From Streptosporangiaceae bacterium (GTDB lineage: Bacteria; Actinomycetota; Actinomycetes; Streptosporangiales; Streptosporangiaceae), in NCBI GenBank assembly GCA_030041195.1, contig JASHOI010000467.1:1-15276 (forward strand): 15,276 bases of DNA, written 5' to 3'. The notes below the pieces were generated by a model. That model made no database searches and was not told where the DNA came from. It worked only from the letters and a program-made list of their open reading frames with translations. Each line of letters starts with the position of its first letter. Within the stretch, counting starts at the first letter, position 1. A program made the position numbers and the translations under genes. Positions 6,273 to 13,702 of this stretch are shown piece after piece.

Positions 6273-7481
6273 CTGACCACGTCGGAGCTGCTGATCACCG
6301 CGCCGCGGCTGATAACGGCCACCGCGGAAGGCGGGATTCTCGCCCCCGGTTACGCAGCGGTGGCCGGGGGAGTGATCACGGCGGTGGGTGAAGGAAACCC
6401 GCCACGTGCCGCCGACATCGCGCTGCCGAGCGGCGTGCTGCTGCCCGGCTTCGTGGACCTCCAGGTCAACGGGTACTTCGGCGAGGAGTTCCTGACCGCG
6501 GGGGCGGACGGCTGGGCCAGGGTCACCGCGCGGCTGCCGGAGACCGGAACCACCGCGTTCCTGCCCACGTTCGTCACGGCACCCCCGGGCGTGCTGACCG
6601 CCGGGCTGCGTGCGGCGTCGGCGCTGATCCCGGCCCTGCCTGCCGGGGCGCGGGTGCTCGGCGTGCACGTGGAGGGCCCGTTCATCTCGCCGGTATGGAA
6701 GGGCGCACACAACGAGGCCTGGATCACGGATCCGGCCGCCGGCGCCGTGGCCGGCCTGATCGACGCCGGCCGCGGCGTGCTCAGGGTGGTCACGCTGGCG
6801 CCGGAACGCAGCGGCGCGATGGCGGCCATCACCGCGCTGACCGAGGCGGGCGTTCTGGTCAGCGTCGGCCACAGCGACGCAACCGCGCGGCAGGTGGCCG
6901 AGGCCGCCGACCGCGGCGCCCGGATGGTGACGCACCTGTTCAACGCCCAGCGCCCGATGCACCACCGCGAGCCGGGGGTGGTCGGCCAGGCGCTCACCGA
7001 CCCGCGGCTCACCAGTGGCCTGATCGCCGATCTGCGCCACGTGAGCGCGCAGGTGTGCGTTCTGGCCTTCCGCGCCGCGCCCGGCCGGATCTGCGCGGTC
7101 ACGGACGCGGCCGCGTGTGCCGGGATGCCGCCGGGCAGCTACAAGCTCGGCGGCGAGCCCATCGAGCTGCCGCCCGGTGACGGCGAGCCTCCGGTGCGTG
7201 GTGACGGGACCCTGGCCGGCTCGGGGCTGCGGATGGACGCCGCCGTGGCCAACCTGGTGGCGGCCGGGATCGGGCTGGCCGAGGCGGTCTGCGCCGCCAC
7301 CCGCGTTCCGGCCGACCTGATCGGCAGGCCCGATCTCGGCCGGATCGCGCCGGGCGCGGCCGCCGACCTGGCCTGGCTCGGCGATGACCTGCGGACGCGG
7401 GCAGCCTGGATCGCCGGCGAGCTGGCGTACGCTGGCCCCGCCGATCAGCTCACGAATCTTGCTCGGAGGGGCCCGGCGTGA
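6273..7481 (+). CDS. nagA: N-acetylglucosamine-6-phosphate deacetylase, probable CTG start
   Basis: Amidohydrolase-superfamily enzyme that removes acetate from GlcNAc-6-P to give GlcN-6-P in amino-sugar catabolism. From the CTG at 6273, PGFVDLQVNGYFG marks the barrel entry where NagA lacks the usual HxH. HVEGPF carries metal ligand Glu134, GHSDAT His200, THLFNAQRPMHHREPG His221, and VTDA the catalytic Asp278. The first ATG/GTG/TTG in frame is the GTG at 6360, giving 373 aa. However, the 29 codons before it encode a typical NagA first strand (LLITAPRLITA, then GYAAVAGGVITAVG), and no standard start exists in this frame back into the hydrolase gene. CTG at 6273 gives 402 aa, close to family length. 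The stop overlaps the GTG of the SIS gene by 4 nt. Confidence 0.9.
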   Translation: MTTSELLITAPRLITATAEGGILAPGYAAVAGGVITAVGEGNPPRAADIALPSGVLLPGFVDLQVNGYFGEEFLTAGADGWARVTARLPETGTTAFLPTFVTAPPGVLTAGLRAASALIPALPAGARVLGVHVEGPFISPVWKGAHNEAWITDPAAGAVAGLIDAGRGVLRVVTLAPERSGAMAAITALTEAGVLVSVGHSDATARQVAEAADRGARMVTHLFNAQRPMHHREPGVVGQALTDPRLTSGLIADLRHVSAQVCVLAFRAAPGRICAVTDAAACAGMPPGSYKLGGEPIELPPGDGEPPVRGDGTLAGSGLRMDAAVANLVAAGIGLAEAVCAATRVPADLIGRPDLGRIAPGAAADLAWLGDDLRTRAAWIAGELAYAGPADQLTNLARRGPA

Positions 7482-8509
7482 CGTACATGCGGACGGAGAT
7501 AGCCGAGCAGCCCGCGGCGCTGCGGGCCACGATCGGCGCGCTGCTGCCCCGGGCGGCCGAGGCGGCGGCGCTCGGCTCCGGCACCCGGCAGGTCCTGTTC
7601 ATCGCGCGCGGGACCTCGGACAACGCTGCGGTCTACGGCAGCTACCTGATCCAGGCGCGTGCCGGACGTCTCGCCACCCTGGCCTCGCCGTCGATCGCCA
7701 CCACCTACCGCTGCCGGGTCGATCTGGGCGGCGTGCTCGCGGTGGCGCTGTCCCAGTCCGGGCAGACCGAGGAGATCGTCGAGACCCTGACCTGGGCCCG
7801 CGACTGCGGCGCGGCCACGCTGGCGATCACCAACGGCGAGGGTTCCCCGCTCGCCGCGGTCGCCGACGTCGCGTTCGTTACCCGAGCCGGGACCGAGCGC
7901 GCCGTCCCGGCGACGAAGACGTTCACCACGCAGCTCGCCGCGCTCGCGGTGCTGGCCATCGGCCTCGGGGCCGACCTTGACCCCGCGGAGCTGGCCGGCG
8001 TGCCGGACGAGGTCGAGGCGATGCTCGCCACCCCGGAGCAGGACCTGGAGCCGATCGTGGCCGAGCTCGCCGACGACCGCGGGGTGGTCGTCTCCGGGCG
8101 CGGGTTCGCCTACGCGGCAGCGCTGGAGCTGGCGCTGAAGCTGAAGGAGGCCTGTTACCTGCACGCGATGGGGCTGTCCTACGCCGACCTGCTGCACGGG
8201 CCGATCGCGGTGGTCGACGCGCAGACACCAGCGATCCTGCTCGCGGCCGACTCCGGGCCCACCCTGGACGGCACGGTCGACCTGGCCCGCCGGGTCACCG
8301 GGGCCGGGGCGCGCGCCTACGGGATCGGCGGCGGCGATCGCCTGGCCGCCGCGTGCACCCGCGCGCTGGCCGGCCCGCGTCTGCCCGAGTGGCTGGCACC
8401 ACTCGGGCTGATCGTCCCGGGCCAGCTGCTCACCGAGGCGCTGTCACGCAAGCTCGGGCTCGACCCCGACCGCCCCCGCGGCCTGAGCAAGGTCACTCAG
8501 ACGGCCTGA
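7478..8509 (+). CDS. Double-SIS sugar-phosphate isomerase/deaminase (NagB-II/GlmS-like)
   Basis: A 343-aa protein made of two SIS domains, with no glutaminase domain, resembling the isomerase half of GlmS. The first SIS domain has ARGTSDNAAVYGSYL and SQSGQTEEIVETL. The second has GRGFAYAAALELALKLKEACYLHA followed by LLHGPIAVVD. The C-terminus, PRGLSKVTQT, matches the GlmS-type tail carrying the catalytic Lys. Without glutaminase it most likely converts GlcN-6-P to Fru-6-P plus ammonia (NagB-II/AgaS-type), which completes the pathway started by NagA. GTG start in a GTGA overlap with nagA; GGAGGG at 7465-7470 is 7 nt upstream. An ATG three codons in is the alternative. Its last 13 nt overlap the 3' end of ssuE on the other strand. 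Confidence 0.88.
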   Translation: MTYMRTEIAEQPAALRATIGALLPRAAEAAALGSGTRQVLFIARGTSDNAAVYGSYLIQARAGRLATLASPSIATTYRCRVDLGGVLAVALSQSGQTEEIVETLTWARDCGAATLAITNGEGSPLAAVADVAFVTRAGTERAVPATKTFTTQLAALAVLAIGLGADLDPAELAGVPDEVEAMLATPEQDLEPIVAELADDRGVVVSGRGFAYAAALELALKLKEACYLHAMGLSYADLLHGPIAVVDAQTPAILLAADSGPTLDGTVDLARRVTGAGARAYGIGGGDRLAAACTRALAGPRLPEWLAPLGLIVPGQLLTEALSRKLGLDPDRPRGLSKVTQTA

Positions 8510-9033
8510 GCCGCCGTGAACGGGGACGCCGAGGTCTGCGGGCCGAGCGCGACGGCCACCTGGTCTGCCCATCGCAGCAGCACGTCATCGAGCCGGTCGA
8601 GGTCCGACTCGAGCACCGCGAGCCCGGGAACCGGCACCGTCGCGCCCAGCTCGATGAGCAGCGGCCTGAGATAGGCGTCCACCGCTGGCGCGTGGTCGGG
8701 AACGCCCATCACCATCAGCGGCAGCGCATCGGCCCCGCTGAGCGCCCGGTGCGGCAGCCGGTCAAGGAACACCTTCAGCAGCCCGGTGTACGTGCCCTTG
8801 TAGGTCGGGCTGGCAACGAGCAGCACGTCCGCCCCGGACACCTGGTCGAGCGCCTCCTCCACGGCCGGAGAGGGTTCGGGCAGCAGCAGGTGCCGCGCGA
8901 GCACGCAGAGGTCGATGGTCTGCGGACTGCCAGCGAGCCCGGCGGCTCGCGTGATCGCGCGGGCCGCTGCCGCGGCCACGGCCAGCGTCCGCGACGCGGG
9001 CTTGGGGTTTCCGACAACGGTGACAAGCGACAA
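8497..9033 (-). CDS. ssuE: NAD(P)H-dependent FMN reductase, SsuE type
   Basis: Flavodoxin-fold reductase supplying FMNH2 to the neighbouring SsuD monooxygenase. VVGNPKPASRT is the phosphate-binding loop for FMN, SPTYKGTYTGLLKVFLDRLP is the second flavin-binding region, and MVMGVPDHAPAVDAYLRPLL the following strand and helix. I chose the TTG at 9033 (178 aa) because a full AAGGAGGA sequence (9037-9044) lies just upstream and the protein then begins with its first beta strand (SLVTVVGN). The ATG at 9069 overlaps the ssuD stop as ATGA, has no Shine-Dalgarno and would add 12 residues (190 aa); coupled translation from there remains possible. Last gene of the ssu operon; its 3' end overlaps the convergent SIS gene. 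Confidence 0.88.
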   Translation of the reverse strand: MSLVTVVGNPKPASRTLAVAAAAARAITRAAGLAGSPQTIDLCVLARHLLLPEPSPAVEEALDQVSGADVLLVASPTYKGTYTGLLKVFLDRLPHRALSGADALPLMVMGVPDHAPAVDAYLRPLLIELGATVPVPGLAVLESDLDRLDDVLLRWADQVAVALGPQTSASPFTAAQAV

Positions 9034-9036
9034 TGC

Positions 9037-9044
9037 TCCTCCTT
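9037..9044 (-). promoter_or_regulatory. Strong Shine-Dalgarno deciding the ssuE start
   Basis: On the minus strand this reads AAGGAGGA, the best anti-16S match in the operon, 3-4 nt before the TTG at 9033. It lies inside the coding sequence if the ATG at 9069 were used. It favours initiation at the TTG. Confidence 0.5.
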
Positions 9045-9065
9045 GAGACGCGCGGGTCAGCTCTG

Positions 9066-10265
9066 TCATGAGGCACCGGCGGGCACGCGGGTGCGGCCGG
9101 CGGGGGCTACGGCGCCGCGCGCGCGGAGCACGGGCAGGACGCCCTCGCCGAACCAGTAGGCCTCCTCGAGGTGCGGGTAGCCGGACAGGATGAACTCCTC
9201 GATCCCGAGGGCCGCGTACTCCTCGATCAGGTCGGCGACCTGCTCGTGGCTGCCGACCAGCGCGGTGCCTGCGCCGCCGCGGACGAGGCCGACGCCGGCC
9301 CACAGGTGCGGGTAGATCTCGAGTTCCCTGGCTGACCCGCCGTGCTGGTACCCGGAGTGCAGCGCCAGCATGCGCTCCTGGCCGACCGACTCGCTCTTGG
9401 CCAGGATCCGCTGGGCGGACTCGATCTCCGCCGGGTCCAGGTAGCCGAGCAGCCGGGCCGCCTCGGCCCATGCCTCGGCCTCGGTGTCCCTGGTGATCAC
9501 GTGCAGCCGGATGCCGAAGCGCAGGTCCCGGCCCTCGGCCTCGGCCAGGCCGCGGACCCAGGCGACCTTCTCCGCCACCTGAGCCGGTGGCTCGCCCCAG
9601 GTCAGGTACACATCCACGTGCCGGGCGGCCACCGGTCCCGCGGCGGCGGACGAGCCGCCGAAGTAGATCCCCGGCGGCGGGTCCGGCGGGCGCATCACCG
9701 TCGCGCCCTTGACCTGGTAGTGCTCGCCGGAGAAGTCGAACGGCTCGCCGCTCCACGCCCCGCGCACGATCGCCAGGAACTCGCCGGTCCGCGCGTACCG
9801 CTGGTCATGCGACAGGTAGTCACCGAACCTGGCCTGCTCCTCGGCCTGCCCGCCGGTCACCACGTTGAGCAGCAGCCGGCCACGCGAGATGCGCTGGTAG
9901 GTGGCTGCCATCTGGGCCGCGAGGGTGGGCGACACCAGCCCCGGCCGGAACGCGACCAGGAACTTCAGCCGCTCCGTCTGGCTGATCAGCGCCGCGGTCA
10001 CCAGCCACGCGTCCTCGCACCAGGTGCCGGTCGGCGTGAGCACCGCCTCGAACCCGAGCTGCTCGGCGGACCTGGCGACCTGGCCGAGGTACTCCAGGCT
10101 CGGTGGCCGGTCCGCCATCGCCGCCCCGGTCACCCGGGAGCCGTTGGCCGCGGCCGGCGTGGCCAGCGCGCCGCCCGAGCTGCCCAGCGGCAGGCTGTGG
10201 CCGCGCCCGATGATCGCCCGGCCGTCGCCGGAGGTGGGCAGGAACCAGTGAAACCGCAGGCTCAT
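9066..10265 (-). CDS. ssuD: FMNH2-dependent alkanesulfonate monooxygenase
   Basis: Bacterial-luciferase-like monooxygenase that cleaves the C-S bond of alkanesulfonates with FMNH2 and O2, giving an aldehyde and sulfite. The 399-aa protein starts MSLRFHWFLPTSGDGR, as in SsuD. Residues known to matter in E. coli SsuD are recognisable: the Cys in PTGTWCEDAW, the Arg/His pair in GIRLHVITRD, the Arg in AGVGLVRGGAGTALVG, and Tyr/His in SGYPHLEEAY. The E. coli active-site His in LPTHGDG is Ser here. A Gly/Ala-rich insertion of about 15-20 residues after the first strand explains the extra length over the E. coli enzyme (about 381 aa). The ATG shares one base with the ssuA stop (TGATG), so translation is probably coupled. 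Reduced flavin would come from SsuE directly downstream. Confidence 0.94.
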   Translation of the reverse strand: MSLRFHWFLPTSGDGRAIIGRGHSLPLGSSGGALATPAAANGSRVTGAAMADRPPSLEYLGQVARSAEQLGFEAVLTPTGTWCEDAWLVTAALISQTERLKFLVAFRPGLVSPTLAAQMAATYQRISRGRLLLNVVTGGQAEEQARFGDYLSHDQRYARTGEFLAIVRGAWSGEPFDFSGEHYQVKGATVMRPPDPPPGIYFGGSSAAAGPVAARHVDVYLTWGEPPAQVAEKVAWVRGLAEAEGRDLRFGIRLHVITRDTEAEAWAEAARLLGYLDPAEIESAQRILAKSESVGQERMLALHSGYQHGGSARELEIYPHLWAGVGLVRGGAGTALVGSHEQVADLIEEYAALGIEEFILSGYPHLEEAYWFGEGVLPVLRARGAVAPAGRTRVPAGAS

Positions 10266-11275
10266 CAGGACCCGCCCACGACGCTGTTGAAGCCCGTGTA
10301 GGAGAAGTTCGCGAAGTCCACCTTGGCCGGGATCAGGCCGGCCGCGTAGAAGTCGTCCGTGATCTGCTGCTCGGAGTTGACCACGGTCGCGTTGATCGGC
10401 GCGGGGGTCTCGGTGTCGTCGGCGGCCGCCTTGAGCATGATGTCGTCCGGGAGCCCGGTCTGGGCGGCCCACACCGAAGCCCAGGCCTGAAGGTGCGTGT
10501 TGGCCCAGACGTGCGCCTGGTTGATCAGCTTGATGTAGTCCTTGATCGCTGCCGCCTTGGCCGGGTCGGCGAGCGCTGCGCGCGAGGCCACCTCGAACGA
10601 GTACGTGTTGCCGATCGAGCTGCCGTTGACCAGGATCCTGGCCCCGTCGTCCTTCGTGACCTCCTCGATGTAGGGGGACCAGATGTCCCACGCGTCCACA
10701 TCGCCCGAGGTGAACGCGGGCAGGGCGTCGGTGGGCTCAAGATAGTCCAGGGTCACGTCCTTGGGCGTGAGACCGGCGTTCTTCAGCACCGCGAGTATGT
10801 GGTAGTCGGCTGAGCTGCCCTCGGCCACGGCGATCTTCTTGCCGCGCAGCTGGGCGACCGAGTGGATCGGCGAGCCCTTCGGCACGACGATCGCCGCCGC
10901 GAGCGGGTTGCCGAGCAGCGCCCCGACGATCGCTATCTTGTCTCCCGAGGCCGCGCCGAAGACCGGCGGGGCGTCGCCGACGCCGCCGATGTCCAGTGAG
11001 CCGCTCGCTATGGCCTCCACCATCGGCGGCCCGGACGGGAAGTCCGACCAGGCGACCTTGAACGGCAGCTTGTTGATCAGTCCGGCGGCGGTGAGCAGCG
11101 CCTTGGCGCCGGTTCCGGTCTGGTCCCCGACGCGCAGGGTGACCTTGGCCAGCTCGGCCGCGCTGACCGTGTCGCTGTTCTTGGACGCGCTGGACGACCC
11201 TGACGAGCAGGCGGCGGCGAGCAGGCCGGCCGCAAGAAAGCAGGCGGCCAGGCGGGCTGGGCGTCTGGTGATCAT
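10265..11275 (-). CDS. ssuA: Sulfonate ABC transporter substrate-binding lipoprotein
   Basis: Extracellular lipid-anchored binding protein of the SsuA/TauA/NrtA type, 336 aa. The N-terminus has two Arg, a hydrophobic stretch and a lipobox LLAAAC with the lipidated Cys at 23, followed by a Ser/Gly linker. The mature part shows LRVGDQTG, then the region WSDFPSGPPMVEAIASGSLDIGGVGDAPP, typical of aliphatic-sulfonate and taurine binding proteins. Next come a KGSPI segment and GKKIAVAEGSSADYHIL of the second lobe. The start ATG overlaps the ssuB stop (ATGA), and AAGGAAAG precedes it. A longer open frame upstream into ssuB is a shadow. The specific sulfonate bound cannot be read from sequence. Confidence 0.93.
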   Translation of the reverse strand: MITRRPARLAACFLAAGLLAAACSSGSSSASKNSDTVSAAELAKVTLRVGDQTGTGAKALLTAAGLINKLPFKVAWSDFPSGPPMVEAIASGSLDIGGVGDAPPVFGAASGDKIAIVGALLGNPLAAAIVVPKGSPIHSVAQLRGKKIAVAEGSSADYHILAVLKNAGLTPKDVTLDYLEPTDALPAFTSGDVDAWDIWSPYIEEVTKDDGARILVNGSSIGNTYSFEVASRAALADPAKAAAIKDYIKLINQAHVWANTHLQAWASVWAAQTGLPDDIMLKAAADDTETPAPINATVVNSEQQITDDFYAAGLIPAKVDFANFSYTGFNSVVGGS

Positions 11276-11970
11276 TTCTTTCCTTCCGTGGTTACGCCTA
11301 GCTCGGCGAGCAGGCGGTTGCGCAGGTCCACCAGCGCGGGCTGGTCCCGGTCCCGGGGGCGCGGGGCCTCGACCCGGCAGGCGAACCCGATCCGGCCGCT
11401 GCTGAGCACCAGCACCCGGTCGGCCAGGGCGAGCGCCTCGTCCACGTCGTGGGTGACCAGCAGCACGGCGGGGCCGTGATGCGCCCACAGCCGCAGCACC
11501 AGGCGATGCATGGCGATCCTGGTCAGCGCGTCGAGCGCGCTGAACGGCTCGTCGAGCAGGAGCAGCGTTGGCTCCCGGACCAGCGCCCTGGCCAGGGACG
11601 CCCGCTGCGCCTCGCCGCCGGACAGCGTCAGCGGCCAGGCCTCGGCCCGCTCGGTGAGGCCGACCTCGGCCAGCGTGGCGTCGGCCACCGACCTCGGGTC
11701 GGCGACTCGCAGGCCCAGGCACACGTTGGCCCGGACCCGCTTCCACGGCAGCAGCCGCGGCTCCTGGAACGCCACCGCCACGGTGCCGTTCACCGTGAGC
11801 TCCCCGGCCAGGTCCCGGTCCAGGCCGGCCAGCGCACGCAGCAGCGTGGACTTGCCAGACCCGCTGCGCCCGATCAGCGCGACGAACTCTCCCGGGGCGA
11901 TTTCCAGGTCAAGGCCGTCCAGCACCAGGCGCTCCCCGAACGCCCGGGTCAGGCCGCAGGCGCGTGCCAC
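11272..11970 (-). CDS. ssuB: Sulfonate ABC transporter ATP-binding protein
   Basis: Cytoplasmic ATPase of the SsuABC importer, 232 aa from the GTG at 11970. All nucleotide-binding motifs are present: Walker A GRSGSGKST at 34-42, Q-loop Gln69 in AFQEPRLLPW, signature LSGGEAQR at 116-123, Walker B LLLLDEP at 136-142, and the switch His174 in VTHD. AFQEPRLLPW is characteristic of the nitrate/sulfonate/taurine subfamily. The GTG is 14 nt after the ssuC stop, has a poor Shine-Dalgarno, and leaves only ten residues before the conserved AFG; a TTG farther upstream inside ssuC is the alternative. Its end overlaps ssuA by 4 nt. Confidence 0.92.
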   Translation of the reverse strand: MARACGLTRAFGERLVLDGLDLEIAPGEFVALIGRSGSGKSTLLRALAGLDRDLAGELTVNGTVAVAFQEPRLLPWKRVRANVCLGLRVADPRSVADATLAEVGLTERAEAWPLTLSGGEAQRASLARALVREPTLLLLDEPFSALDALTRIAMHRLVLRLWAHHGPAVLLVTHDVDEALALADRVLVLSSGRIGFACRVEAPRPRDRDQPALVDLRNRLLAELGVTTEGKK

Positions 11971-11984
11971 AGGAAGGTGGGGCG

Positions 11985-12857
11985 TCAGCGTTCCAGGAAG
12001 TTGCGACGCCAAGACAGCGCTCGCCTTTCCAGCAGTCGGACAAGGGCATCGGTGAGCAGGCCGAGAATGCAGTAGACGAGCAGGCAGACGAAGATCACGT
12101 CGTTGCGGTTGAACTGCTCGGCCTGGTTGATCATGTACCCGAGCCCGGCGTTGGCGTTGATCTGCTCGGCGACCACCAGCGCGAGCCACGACACGCCCAG
12201 GCTCAGCCGCAGGCCGGTGAGCATCTGCGGCAGCGCCCCCGGCAGCACGATGTGCCTGATCACCTCCGTGCGGCGCAGTTGCTGGACCTGGCCGACCTCG
12301 GCGAGCTTCGCGTCCACGCTGCGGATCCCCGCGAACGTGTTCAGGTACAGCGGGATCGTGGCGGCGATCGCGATCAGCAGGATCTTGGGCAGTTCCCCGA
12401 TCCCGAACCAGACGATGAACACCGGGATCAGCCCGAACAGCGGCAGCGTGCGGAGCATCTGCATCGGCGGGTCGGCGGCGTACTCGCCGACCCGGCTCAG
12501 CCCGGCGACCAGCGCCAGCAGGATGCCGGCCGTGGCGCCGAACCCGAAGCCGATCGCGACCCGCTCCAGCGAGACCAGCATCGCGCCCTGCAGCGTGCCG
12601 TACGCCGGGGAGTTCGTGGTGATCAGGCTGATCGCGGTGGACCAGACCTCGCTGGGCGGCGGCAGCTTCTGCGTGGAGACGATGCCAAGCTCGCTCTCGC
12701 CCTGCCAGAGCCCCAGCAGCACCAGCGGGCTGATCAGCCGCAGCAGACTGCGCCTGATCGCTGTCCGGCGACCCGGGCCGCCGCGCGGCTGCGGGCCCGG
12801 GCGGCCTCCGGTCGTTCCTCGCGGGTCCGTGACCAGCAGGGCAAGGCCGGAACTCAT
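11985..12857 (-). CDS. ssuC: Sulfonate ABC transporter permease
   Basis: Inner-membrane permease of the binding-protein-dependent family, 290 aa, with about six hydrophobic segments after an Arg/Gly-rich N-terminal stretch of about 35 residues. Examples are LLRLISPLVLLGLW, the FGATAGILLALVAGL segment, LPLFGLIPVFIVWFGIG, LLIAIAATIPLYL and VIFVCLLVYCILGLL. The EAA-type cytoplasmic loop that contacts SsuB is visible at AEVGQVQQLRRTEVIRHIVLPGALPQ. The PPPSEVW and FNRNDVIF segments are typical of SsuC/TauC. First gene of the ssu operon; ATG at 12857 with only AGG as a weak Shine-Dalgarno. An AT-rich island directly upstream probably holds the operon promoter. Confidence 0.92.
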   Translation of the reverse strand: MSSGLALLVTDPRGTTGGRPGPQPRGGPGRRTAIRRSLLRLISPLVLLGLWQGESELGIVSTQKLPPPSEVWSTAISLITTNSPAYGTLQGAMLVSLERVAIGFGFGATAGILLALVAGLSRVGEYAADPPMQMLRTLPLFGLIPVFIVWFGIGELPKILLIAIAATIPLYLNTFAGIRSVDAKLAEVGQVQQLRRTEVIRHIVLPGALPQMLTGLRLSLGVSWLALVVAEQINANAGLGYMINQAEQFNRNDVIFVCLLVYCILGLLTDALVRLLERRALSWRRNFLER

Positions 12858-12865
12858 GCACCTAT

Positions 12866-12905
12866 CGTGCGGCTATATCCCTATAAAGTCAATTGGAATG
12901 GTAAT
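12866..12905 (-). promoter_or_regulatory. AT-rich promoter island of the ssu operon
   Basis: About 40 bp of clearly AT-rich sequence in otherwise very GC-rich DNA. On the minus strand it includes TTGACT (12887-12892), a good -35 match, and a TATA-N4-TATA element (TATAGGGATATA) just downstream. CAATTG forms a palindrome at the -35. No -10 at exact 17-bp spacing is convincing, so the precise promoter is open. The palindromic elements could bind a sulfur-responsive regulator, but none is encoded in the window. Confidence 0.5.
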
Positions 12906-12917
12906 AATTGCCGCGGA

Positions 12918-13670
12918 TCAGAATTCCCGGTGCACCTTGTGCTGGGCGGCCTGCGCGATCGGGCGCATGACCATCAGGTCGATGTTCACGTGCTGCGGCC
13001 TGGTCACCGTCCACGCGATCGCGTCGGCGACGTCCTCGGCGGTCAGCGGCTCGGCCACGCCGGCGTAGACGGCCGCCGCCTTGTCCGCGTCGCCGTGATA
13101 CCGGTTGAGCGCGAACTCGCCGGTCCGCACCATTCCGGGCGCGATCTCGATGACCCGGACCGGCTGGCCGGCCAGCTCCAGGCGCAGCGTGCCCGCGACC
13201 GCGTGCTCCGCGTGCTTCGCGGCCACGTAACCGCCGCCGCCCTCGTAGGCGACGAAGCCGGCGGTGGACGAGAGCACCACGATCGTGCCCGCGCCGCTCG
13301 CCACCAGCTTGGGCAGCAGCGCCTGCGTCATGTGCAGCGTGCCGAGCACGTTGACCTCGTACATGGTCAGCCACTCGGCCGGGGAGGAGTCCTCCACGGT
13401 GTCCGCGCCGATGGCCCCGCCGGCGTTGCTGACGAAGACGTCGCACCGGTCCAGGGACCCGGCGAACTTGTCGACCGCTGGACGGTCGGTGACGTCGAGG
13501 TGGTGCACGTCGGCCTGGCCGCCGCGCTCGGTGATCCCGGCAGCGACCGCCTCGAGGCGGTCGGTCCTGCGGGCGGCCAGCGCGACCCGGTACCCGGCGT
13601 CGGCCAGCTTCACCGCCGTGGCCGCTCCGATCCCGCTGCTTGCTCCGGTGATGACGGCTGTTCGCTGCAT
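12918..13670 (-). CDS. Short-chain dehydrogenase/reductase, classical type
   Basis: NAD(P)-dependent oxidoreductase with Rossmann fold, 250 aa. The cofactor loop TGASSGIG is at residues 8-15, and an Arg-Arg pair after the second strand (LAARRTDRLE) suggests NADP preference. NAG is at 82-84, and the catalytic tetrad Asn107, Ser135, Tyr148 and Lys152 is complete (YVAAK). The ATG at 13670 has no Shine-Dalgarno; a longer frame running upstream is a shadow over the membrane-protein gene. It lies 60 bp upstream of ssuC and 32 bp downstream of the membrane protein, same strand. Substrate unknown; a link to sulfonate-derived aldehydes is only a guess from position. Confidence 0.93.
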   Translation of the reverse strand: MQRTAVITGASSGIGAATAVKLADAGYRVALAARRTDRLEAVAAGITERGGQADVHHLDVTDRPAVDKFAGSLDRCDVFVSNAGGAIGADTVEDSSPAEWLTMYEVNVLGTLHMTQALLPKLVASGAGTIVVLSSTAGFVAYEGGGGYVAAKHAEHAVAGTLRLELAGQPVRVIEIAPGMVRTGEFALNRYHGDADKAAAVYAGVAEPLTAEDVADAIAWTVTRPQHVNIDLMVMRPIAQAAQHKVHREF

Positions 13671-13702
13671 TCTGGAAATTGTGCCAGGCGGAAGCTCGTG
13701 GC

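Noticed and set aside
5198..6322. 374-codon minus-strand frame opposite the hydrolase
   Set aside because: Antisense shadow; the plus strand has a complete Ser-Asp-His triad in one frame.
9070..9756. Upstream in-frame extension of ssuE into ssuD
   Set aside because: The residues before MTELTR are low-complexity Arg/Gly/Pro out-of-frame readings of ssuD, so a fusion protein is not supported.
11276..11746. Upstream in-frame extension of ssuA
   Set aside because: The signal peptide and lipobox begin at the ATG at 11275; the upstream part is an out-of-frame reading of ssuB.
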